DNA from: a virus | Direction: 5' to 3' (one strand) | DNA: 51,087 bases | Virus record (IMG/VR): IMGVR_UViG_3300030329_002097 | Span: 1,950 to 53,036 of that record | In this document: piece by piece, positions 33,468 through 38,643 of the stretch | Layout of the letters: every line of letters starts with the position of its first letter | How positions within the stretch are numbered: position 1 is the stretch's first letter | Program-made: the position numbers and the translations under genes | The notes under the pieces: generated by a model | Databases searched by the model: none | Told to the model about the DNA's origin: nothing | The model's input: the letters and a program-made list of their open reading frames with translations, nothing else

Positions 33468-33674
33468 TTACTCTACTCTTTTGATTAAATCATTTTCCAT
33501 AGTCACTTCAGCAAAAAATTCTCTTTTAAATCCTGTAATATGAGGTCTATTACAACCTGCAAATGAGCCATTACTTTTATATTCTTTTCCAAATATACTT
33601 GTTTCAGTATAAGATAGTTTTTTACCAATGTTTTCTTTTAATTGTTTTTTACTCTCGTAATTTAATATCATCAT
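33468..33674 (-). CDS. Conserved small marine-phage protein (68 aa)
   Basis: Sequence pattern GKKLSYTETSIFGKEYKSNG, HITGFKREFFAEVTMENDL and a basic end recalls a small family seen in marine phages (xGKxLxYxETSxFGxEY...FAxVTMxxxLIKxV). Its ATG overlaps the stop of the 31-aa ORF (ATGA). Function unknown. Confidence 0.6.
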   Translation of the reverse strand: MMILNYESKKQLKENIGKKLSYTETSIFGKEYKSNGSFAGCNRPHITGFKREFFAEVTMENDLIKRVE

Positions 33675-33766
33675 AATTCATTCTCCATAATGATAAATTT
33701 TACTTCTTCTGTATCTGCCCAATAACTAAAGTTATTGTTAAAAAATGTAAATAATTCTAATTGCAT
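33671..33766 (-). CDS. Tiny ORF (31 aa)
   Basis: GGAGAT precedes ATG at 33766. The product begins MQLELFTFFNNNFSYWADTE and its stop overlaps the next start. First ORF after the promoter at 33.82-33.85 kb, so it may be a leader peptide coupling translation of the 68-aa protein. Confidence 0.5.
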   Translation of the reverse strand: MQLELFTFFNNNFSYWADTEEVKFIIMENEL

Positions 33767-33819
33767 ATTAATCTCCAATTTTGAGTTAGTTTTTTATAGA
33801 ACTTATTATCTATTCTTTC

Positions 33820-33847
33820 TTTATATATTATTTAGAGGTTAGGTCAA
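33820..33847 (-). promoter_or_regulatory. Promoter of the small-gene operon
   Basis: On the - strand: TTGACC (33847-33842), 16 bp, TATAAA (33825-33820). Confidence 0.75.
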
Positions 33848-33854
33848 ATTATTT

Positions 33855-34165
33855 GGCTGTTTTCTGCCGTTTATTCCTTAAGACGTCTTAACAGAAATTG
33901 CCAACATATTTCCAGTTTTTTTATGATAGTACAATAGGGCACCGAGCCATAGGGCGAGGTGCATAAATAACACTTAAAGTCGACTCGATAGAGTCGTCAA
34001 TAGATACATAAAGAGACGAGCGATTAGCGAGACATTACAGAACACACAAAGGCGAGCGATTAGCGAGACACTCTAAGCGAGCGAAGCGAGCGTAAAAAAA
34101 AATATAGATGTTCTATAAATGTTCTTCAATGATGATAGTATGAAAGCTCAATTATGATAGTACAA
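33855..34165. repeat. Structured repeat module, copy 1 (origin-like)
   Basis: Contains, in order: GGCTGTTTTCTG (33855), the 14-bp palindrome TTAAGACGTCTTAA (33878-33891), ATGATAGTA (33923), a hairpin 33939-33962 whose two helices flank a GA/GA internal loop, CACTTAAAGT (33971), hairpin CGACTC/GAGTCG (33981-33996), GAGCG-rich repeats, two AGAACAT elements in inverted orientation, and ATGATAGTA at 34132 and 34154. Copy 2 at 35.3-35.6 kb repeats the order. No gene lies here, and it is outside the flanking transcription units, which suggests a replication origin or control site. Confidence 0.7.
34017..34070. repeat. Two 18-bp direct repeats plus GAGCG motifs
   Basis: CGAGCGATTAGCGAGACA occurs at 34017-34034 and 34053-34070, and AGCGAGCGAAGCGAGCG follows at about 34076-34092. 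These GC-rich tracts stand out in the AT-rich genome and look like iterons. Confidence 0.8.
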
Positions 34166-34169
34166 ATAG

Positions 34170-34196
34170 AAAAACCCTCCTATAAAAAGGAGGGCT
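34170..34196 (-). terminator. Terminator after the 320-aa gene
   Basis: On the - strand: CCCTCC at one arm and GGAGGG at the other (34189-34194 and 34175-34180), followed by TTTTT. It isolates the 320-aa gene from the module to its left. Confidence 0.8.
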
Positions 34197-34210
34197 TAAA
34201 ATTAAATTAA

Positions 34211-35173
34211 TTAACCTGCTTTTCTCAGTCCTTCTTCAATTTCAAAGGCCAAGTCCTCAGCATTCCCACGATTGCCAAGCATTGTATTTATAGAATCTTT
34301 CAAAGTCATTAAAACCTTTGCTTGTTCTTCTGGTAGTCTTTCAGCATTTCCAGATTTACCACCAGATTTTACATAACCAACATAAATAACATTAATATCA
34401 TTAACAAATTTAGTTAGCTTTTCAGCATTTGCAATTTGCTCATTTTCAGTAAGTGGCTTTGTTGCTCTTGATTTCTTCGCTTGAGGGTAAGCTCTTTTGA
34501 AAAAGCCCGTTGCTAATGCTTTTGAAACAGCTTGTTTAGTTTCAGTTTGATTAGCAAATTTCTCTTTCTTAGTTACATTGTCAGAAACTTTCACATCATT
34601 TTCAATAACAGGTAAAATGAATTTATTAGCAATCATTAACTCGCCTTTGTCATTAAAAGTAAAACCATTTTTAGCATCATTAAATCTAACATTATAATTC
34701 TTGCTGTTAGTGGTTTTAGTTTCTGGGCTGTGGTCAGTCCAAACGCCGTCCTTGTTGTATTCTCCAAAAGCATTAGGATTAACACCTTCAAGAACTAAGA
34801 CAATTTGTTCAGCACTTGCTAACACTCTCATTTCAAAAGCAGGATTTCTCTCGTCTTTATCTTTTGGGGCATATTCAACTAACTGTTTCATTTTATTCTG
34901 AATTTCTGAAATAGTCCATTTGATATTGCTTCCTTGTTTGATTTGCTCTTGAATATAAGGCACACAAGCAAGATTCATTTTAGCAATATCTCCAGATTGA
35001 TTCTTAATCTCTTTATTGCTGTTCTTTAAAGCATTATTTAAAATATCTTTTAAATGTTGCTCAGTAGAATAACATTCATTTTTACTTTTCATTTTAGTCA
35101 TATAGTCGCTTTCTGTTAGTCGCACATCTCTTAAGCTCATCTCAATATTTGTGTTTCTAACTAAATTAATCAT
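34211..35173 (-). CDS. Unknown 320-aa protein flanked by the repeat modules
   Basis: Begins MINLVRNTNIEMSLRDVRLT. Charged, soluble, mixed fold; a helical N-terminal half, a NYNVRFNDAKNGFTFNDKGE beta segment, a Lys-rich region (AYPQAKKSRATKPLTE), and a C-terminal helical EEQAKVLMTLKDSINTML. No helix-turn-helix or ATPase motif is obvious. The codons are richer in GC than most early genes. It is the first gene of the leftward arm and is framed by two copies of the structured repeat, a position typical of a replication initiator or master regulator; this is an inference from location only. Confidence 0.6.
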   Translation of the reverse strand: MINLVRNTNIEMSLRDVRLTESDYMTKMKSKNECYSTEQHLKDILNNALKNSNKEIKNQSGDIAKMNLACVPYIQEQIKQGSNIKWTISEIQNKMKQLVEYAPKDKDERNPAFEMRVLASAEQIVLVLEGVNPNAFGEYNKDGVWTDHSPETKTTNSKNYNVRFNDAKNGFTFNDKGELMIANKFILPVIENDVKVSDNVTKKEKFANQTETKQAVSKALATGFFKRAYPQAKKSRATKPLTENEQIANAEKLTKFVNDINVIYVGYVKSGGKSGNAERLPEEQAKVLMTLKDSINTMLGNRGNAEDLAFEIEEGLRKAG

Positions 35174-35179
35174 TTCTAA

Positions 35180-35208
35180 CAGGTACTACGATTCGCTTTT
35201 AAAGTCAA
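35180..35208 (-). promoter_or_regulatory. Probable promoter of the 320-aa gene
   Basis: On the - strand: TTGACT (35208-35203) followed by a poor -10 (TACCTG) after 17 bp. The ATG lies only about 7 bp beyond, so any transcript would be nearly leaderless. Confidence 0.4.
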
Positions 35209-35213
35209 ATTAA

Positions 35214-35222
35214 TTATGCACA
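35214..35222 (+). promoter_or_regulatory. DnaA-box-like site
   Basis: TTATGCACA matches the consensus TTATNCACA. A single copy; supports but does not prove an origin in this region. Confidence 0.4.
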
Positions 35223-35255
35223 TTTATTGAAAATAATTGGAATTAATTTAATTCT

Positions 35256-35267
35256 TTTCACGTGAAA
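35256..35267. promoter_or_regulatory. parS-like palindrome
   Basis: TTTCACGTGAAA is identical to the 12-bp core of the chromosomal ParB site TGTTTCACGTGAAACA; the outer two bases on each side differ. No parA or parB gene is in the window. Confidence 0.45.
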
Positions 35268-35294
35268 TCTCTAGTTTCCATTAAATAAATAAAT

Positions 35295-35600
35295 GGCTGT
35301 TTTCTGGGGCTTATTCGTTAAGACGTCTTAAGAGATTAAAACTTTTGGCCTGTCTTTCCTTGTTCCCATAGGAAACTAGAACAAAACTAGAACGAATTTA
35401 TGATAGTAGCCTTCTTGGGCTACTCAATAATCACTTAAAGTCAGCTTTAGCTGACACTATAGAGAACATCTAGAGAACATTTAAAGTTTGCTTGGAAGCA
35501 AATCCTGTGAGGTCACTACGAGCGAGCGTAAGCGAGCGAGGGAATTTCTGGTAGAGATATAATGATAGTACTAAAGCTCAATCAATCCTATTTAAAGAAT
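35295..35600. repeat. Structured repeat module, copy 2
   Basis: Same order as copy 1: GGCTGTTTTCTG (35295), TTAAGACGTCTTAA (35318-35331), ATGATAGTA (35400), hairpin AGTAGCC/GGCTACT (35405-35424), CACTTAAAG (35432), hairpin GTCAGC/GCTGAC (35440-35455), two GAGAACAT elements, CGAGCGAGCG repeats (about 35519-35540), ATGATAGTA (35562) and AAAGCTCAAT, also found beside copy 1. The stem sequences differ from copy 1 but stay paired. The rest of 35.6-35.83 kb holds a C-rich tract and no gene. Confidence 0.7.
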
Positions 35601-35837
35601 CTTTTGAGTTTTTTTAAATGACCCTGCCAGGCCACCCCCCCTGCCCCCATACTTATGAATACGTAGTCACTGGAAAAATACTAAAAATGAATGTTAACTA
35701 GACTATGCGGCATCTTCCGGGCATCTTTAAAGTTACTTTAAGTACCCTACCTATATACATAAGGGGGGCCTCTAGGGCCTTAAGTCTATTATACTGTGTA
35801 TTTCAAATCTGTCAAGAAAAAAAATATAAAAAAAGAC

Positions 35838-35865
35838 TTGACAAAAAACTGAGAGTTACTATAAT
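35838..35865 (+). promoter_or_regulatory. Rightward consensus sigma70 promoter
   Basis: TTGACA (35838-35843), 16 bp, TATAAT (35860-35865). It is the only strong + strand promoter I see ahead of the packaging and capsid genes; the predicted start is near 35872. Confidence 0.85.
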
Positions 35866-35871
35866 AGAGTG

Positions 35872-36064
35872 TATGTATTATTTTTAAGGCAAGATAGCAC
35901 ACACTCTTTACTAACACACAGAGGCTTTACACCTTTATAAGTAATACATAATTCCATTGGTGGTCTGGGGAACTCACCACGATAAACACGAGTTCCAGAT
36001 ATTTATTACCAATGGACATAAAAGTTTTCCATTGGTTTCTATACCCTAAACCCTGGAGAACAAA
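35872..36064 (+). promoter_or_regulatory. Structured 190-nt leader with mutually exclusive helices
   Basis: TTCCATTGGT occurs at 35952-35961 and 36027-36036; ACCAATGGA at 36008-36016 can pair over 9 bp with either. The upstream pairing encloses a hairpin GGAACTC/GAGTTCC (35969-35975, 35990-35996) extended by TCT/AGA across a 2-nt bulge. The downstream pairing is a compact hairpin before the ribosome site of the first gene. The layout is that of a switching leader. Confidence 0.6.
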
Positions 36065-36274
36065 ATGACAACAAATGAAATGATTACAGAATTAACACAA
36101 ACTGTCTCCGATTTGAAAAGAGACGTTGAAACATTAAAAAGAGATAAAGATTATTTATATAATAAATTAGAAAAGGCATATGGGGATAGAATTAAACTTA
36201 GAGCAGAGAATCAAAAACTTAAAAATCCTCAACCGATTATAGAAGAAGAAGAATGTCTAGCTTGTTCGGCTTAA
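36065..36274 (+). CDS. Small coiled-coil protein (69 aa)
   Basis: ATG after GGAG at the end of the structured leader. A continuous heptad-type helix (ELTQTVSDLKRDVETLKRDK) and an acidic tail ending CLACSA, a CxxC at the C-terminus. Overlaps the next gene by 22 bp. It is the first product from the rightward promoter; unknown role. Confidence 0.6.
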   Translation: MTTNEMITELTQTVSDLKRDVETLKRDKDYLYNKLEKAYGDRIKLRAENQKLKNPQPIIEEEECLACSA

Positions 36275-36444
36275 AAGAAACTATAATTAAAGAAAGTCAA
36301 GACTATTATACAGCAAAATCCAATGAAGATAAAAGAAAACATAAAGAAAATCTACAAAAACAGTTTAAAAAGTTTCATTACTATAGAAAAACTAATGAAA
36401 AAGACTATAAATTTATTAAAAAACTTATAGAAAATATAACATAG
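36253..36444 (+). CDS. Small basic helical protein (63 aa)
   Basis: Begins MSSLFGLKETIIKESQDYYT and is Lys-rich throughout, ending with an amphipathic helix. It overlaps the upstream coiled-coil gene. Unknown. Confidence 0.5.
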   Translation: MSSLFGLKETIIKESQDYYTAKSNEDKRKHKENLQKQFKKFHYYRKTNEKDYKFIKKLIENIT

Positions 36445-36453
36445 GAGAAAAAT

Positions 36454-36603
36454 ATGGCAATGTATGGAAAATTAGGCAAAGGTAAAGCAAAAGCCAAGTC
36501 TGGTGTAAAAGCTAGAATGGGTAAAGCTGCACCTAAAAAGGGTAAATTGGGTATGAAATCTCAAAAAGAGAAAAAATCCAAAACAACCAAGTATGCCTAC
36601 TAG
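36454..36603 (+). CDS. Tiny Lys-rich protein (49 aa)
   Basis: ATG after AGGAG. The product, starting MAMYGKLGKGKAKAKSGVK, is about one third Lys with Gly/Ala linkers, like bacterial histone-like tails. It overlaps the HNH gene start by 11 bp. Nucleic-acid binding is a reasonable guess. Confidence 0.6.
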   Translation: MAMYGKLGKGKAKAKSGVKARMGKAAPKKGKLGMKSQKEKKSKTTKYAY

Positions 36604-36823
36604 AAATTATAGACAAGAATACGATAGATATCACGCAAAACCCACTCAAAAAAAGAGAAGGGCTGCTAGAAATAAAGCAAATAGTTTAGTTGGTAAGAAG
36701 AATGGTATGGATGTTCATCATAAAGACGGAAATCCTATGAATAATTCAAAAAAGAACTTGACACTTAGAACAAAGCGTTCAAATAGGTCATTTCCAAGAA
36801 ATAAAAAAGCAGGTAAAAAATAA
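36593..36823 (+). CDS. HNH endonuclease
   Basis: 76 aa. Basic N-terminus (RQEYDRYHAKPTQKKRRA), then DVHHKDGNPMNNSKKNLTLR, the beta-beta-alpha-metal HNH core with the His-His-Asp and Asn residues, and a basic end. HNH proteins next to the terminase often take part in DNA packaging; this one lies about 1.2 kb upstream of the terminase genes. Stop and next start overlap (TAATG). Confidence 0.8.
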   Translation: MPTRNYRQEYDRYHAKPTQKKRRAARNKANSLVGKKNGMDVHHKDGNPMNNSKKNLTLRTKRSNRSFPRNKKAGKK

Positions 36824-36957
36824 TGCCAAACGATTGTAAAATTTGTAAAACATGTGGACATGAATGTCATTGTAGTAATGGTGGCTCATGTTGTGGTGGA
36901 GAATGTGAATGTAAATGCTGTGAACATACAGTAAGTTATGAGGCAAACAATGCCTAA
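36823..36957 (+). CDS. Cys-rich metallothionein-like peptide (44 aa)
   Basis: The product has 11 Cys and 3 His in 44 residues, with CxxC, CxC and CC arrangements (for example CKICKTCGHECHC, then GECECKCCEH). This density is typical of metallothioneins or structural zinc clusters. It lies between an HNH nuclease and a Lys-rich protein, overlapping both. Metal buffering or a zinc-linked DNA-binding role is inferred. Confidence 0.6.
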   Translation: MPNDCKICKTCGHECHCSNGGSCCGGECECKCCEHTVSYEANNA

Positions 36958-37102
36958 AAAACCTGGATTATATGCAAACATACATGCTAAAAGAAGAAGA
37001 ATAAAAGCAGGTAGTAAAGAAAAAATGAGAAAAGTAGGAGCTAAAGGTGCACCTACTGCTGCACAATTTAAAAGAGCTGCTAAAACAGCTAAGAAAAAAT
37101 AA
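36950..37102 (+). CDS. Tiny conserved basic protein (50 aa)
   Basis: Begins MPKKPGLYANIHAKRRRIKA and ends in TAAQFKRAAKTAKKK. The MPKKPGLYANIHAKR start is one I recall in many marine phages beside terminase genes. Very basic; probably DNA- or capsid-associated. Overlaps the Cys-rich peptide gene by 8 bp. Confidence 0.65.
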   Translation: MPKKPGLYANIHAKRRRIKAGSKEKMRKVGAKGAPTAAQFKRAAKTAKKK

Positions 37103-37105
37103 ATA

Positions 37106-37255
37106 ATGAAAGGCGTACCTCATTATCTACCCAGTGGTAAAATATATAAAGGTAAAACTCATAAAATGCCTAATGGTAAATTACATACTGGTGCTAAACA
37201 CACAAAAAATTCACAAGTATTAACACATAAGAAACCAAAAAAAGCTAAAGTTTAA
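37106..37255 (+). CDS. Tiny basic His/Lys-rich protein (49 aa)
   Basis: Begins MKGVPHYLPSGKIYKGKTHK, with the repeated pattern (L/M)P(S/N)GK(I/L)(Y/H)(K/T)G, so it may be a small repeat or SH3-like fold. Stop and next start overlap (TAATG). Unknown. Confidence 0.6.
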   Translation: MKGVPHYLPSGKIYKGKTHKMPNGKLHTGAKHTKNSQVLTHKKPKKAKV

Positions 37256-37389
37256 TGAATAAAAATCAAAAAAGGAAAATTAAAAAAGTAGTTAAAGGTT
37301 TAAATAAAGCGTCTAAATCTCATAAAAAACAATCTAACACACTAAAAACAGTTTTAAAAAATGGTACTAAAAAAATATCAAAATCCTAA
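37255..37389 (+). CDS. Tiny Lys-rich protein (44 aa)
   Basis: Begins MNKNQKRKIKKVVKGLNKAS; about 35% Lys. It overlaps the DUF6321-like gene by 29 bp. Part of the series of very basic tiny proteins ahead of the terminase. Confidence 0.6.
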   Translation: MNKNQKRKIKKVVKGLNKASKSHKKQSNTLKTVLKNGTKKISKS

Positions 37390-37633
37390 AGGCGGATTAA
37401 ACGAAGCAGGCCGTAAACACTTTGAAAGAAAGGATGGTGGCAATTTAAAAGCACCAGTGCCTAAAGGAAAAAATCCACGAAGAGTATCTTTTGCTGCAAG
37501 ATTTGCAGGTATGAAAGGCCCAATGAAAGATGCAAAGGGCAGACCTACAAGAAAAGCATTAGCACTTAAGAAATGGGGTTTTGGTTCAGTAGCTGCAGCT
37601 AGAAATTTTGCCAATAGAAATAAAAAGAAATAA
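37361..37633 (+). CDS. DUF6321-like basic protein
   Basis: 90 aa. NPKGGLNEAGRKHFERKDGG, LKAPVPKGKNPRRVSFAARF, then AGMKGPMKDAKGRPTRKALA and LKKWGF: the series I associate with DUF6321, a small basic phage family without known function. The Gly/Lys/Arg-rich composition suggests nucleic-acid contact. It is linked to the next gene by TAATG. Confidence 0.65.
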   Translation: MVLKKYQNPKGGLNEAGRKHFERKDGGNLKAPVPKGKNPRRVSFAARFAGMKGPMKDAKGRPTRKALALKKWGFGSVAAARNFANRNKKK

Positions 37634-37920
37634 TGCCACTATATGAATACGAAAATAAAAAAACTGGGGAAAGATTTACAGAACATCTTCCTATCAGTAA
37701 AAGAAATTATCCGTGTAGGGATAATAATATTAGAAGAGTTATTACAGCTCCTAATCTATCTATTATATCAGATGTGGGTGGAAAGGAAGACAAAGCGAGA
37801 GAACAAATCTTAGCAACAGCAGAGAGAGGCTATAAAGAACGTGAAGAAAAAAATAAAAACATCCCAGAGTGGTCGAAAGAAAGAAGAGAAAAAAGTAAAC
37901 AAAAAAGACGATGGGCTTAA
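37633..37920 (+). CDS. FmdB-like N-terminal domain protein, cysteines mostly lost
   Basis: 95 aa. MPLYEYENKKTGERFTEHL mimics the start of FmdB-type zinc ribbons (MPLYEYxCxxCGxxFE), but the first CxxC is absent and only one Cys remains (NYPCRDNN). The C-terminal half is a charged helix with many Lys/Glu. It may keep the fold without zinc. Unknown role. Confidence 0.55.
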   Translation: MPLYEYENKKTGERFTEHLPISKRNYPCRDNNIRRVITAPNLSIISDVGGKEDKAREQILATAERGYKEREEKNKNIPEWSKERREKSKQKRRWA

Positions 37921-38059
37921 TTGTATTGGTTATCCACACGATGACCCATATGGATTAGTAGCAGCATGGTGGAAAATATTTACTAAACCAACAGAAAAAA
38001 ATGTTACCAGTAAAAAAACAAAACAAAGAACTAACTACTCAGCAAAAGACTTTTATTGA
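37841..38059 (+). CDS. Possible small ORF bridging to the terminase genes
   Basis: A GTG-initiated frame of 72 codons that overlaps both neighbours but alone covers 37921-38000. The central part CIGYPHDDPYGLVAAWWKIF looks like real protein, with an aromatic cluster; the ends are low-complexity Lys/Thr. The start is uncertain. Confidence 0.4.
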   Translation: MKKKIKTSQSGRKKEEKKVNKKDDGLNCIGYPHDDPYGLVAAWWKIFTKPTEKNVTSKKTKQRTNYSAKDFY

Positions 38060-38390
38060 TTTTTTATTTGGAGAAGCTCAAGGTAATCCAAAAAAAGCAG
38101 CAGAACTTGCAGGGTATGCTTCAACATCATATCCAAATGTTGTTAAAAGTTTAAAAAATGATATTGTAGAAAAAGCAGAAGGTATTCTTGCTATGCATTC
38201 ACCAAAAGCAGTTATGGGTTTAGTAAATGCATTAGATGAAGATGGCTTAACTCCTGCAGCAAATATACGAATGGAAGCTGCTAAACAGATATTAGATAGA
38301 GTAGGAATAGTTAAAAGAGAAAAAGTAGATATTAATGCTCAAGTAGCTCACGGAATATTTATATTACCACCAAAAGATGCTCAAACGTAG
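38001..38390 (+). CDS. terS: Terminase small subunit
   Basis: 129 aa. ELTTQQKTFIDFLFGEAQGN, then PKKAAELAGYASTSYPNVVK, a helix-turn-helix arrangement as in Terminase_2-type small subunits, followed by helical MRMEAAKQILD-like sequence. It would recognise packaging sites and load the large subunit encoded one gene later. Confidence 0.7.
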   Translation: MLPVKKQNKELTTQQKTFIDFLFGEAQGNPKKAAELAGYASTSYPNVVKSLKNDIVEKAEGILAMHSPKAVMGLVNALDEDGLTPAANIRMEAAKQILDRVGIVKREKVDINAQVAHGIFILPPKDAQT

Positions 38391-38643
38391 AACATCAACA
38401 ATTCCTTTTGGTTATAAATTATCTGATGACCCTAAATATCTTGAACCAATACAAACAGAATTGGATGCATTGGAAGAAGCTAAACAGTTTACAAGTAATT
38501 GTTCTTACAGAGAAGTTGCGACTTGGTTAGAAAGAAAAACAGGAAGAAAGATTAGTCACGTAGGCTTACGAAAATTATGTCAGAAATCGAACCCCCAAAA
38601 CCAAAATCAAATACTGGAAGAAAAAGAGGAAGTCTTAGCGTAG
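38377..38643 (+). CDS. HTH-like protein between small and large terminase genes
   Basis: 88 aa. DDPKYLEPIQTELDALEEAK, then CSYREVATWLERKTGRKISH and VGLRKLCQK: a likely helix-turn-helix (the SYREVAxWLxxKTGRxISHxGL pattern recurs beside phage terminases). Overlaps the small subunit by 14 bp and the large subunit by 67 bp. Possibly a second DNA-recognition component of packaging. Confidence 0.6.
   Translation: MLKRRTSTIPFGYKLSDDPKYLEPIQTELDALEEAKQFTSNCSYREVATWLERKTGRKISHVGLRKLCQKSNPQNQNQILEEKEEVLA

Noticed and set aside
37930-37938. TTATCCACA, a perfect DnaA box
   Set aside because: A single copy within a dense coding cluster, without supporting repeats; likely chance.
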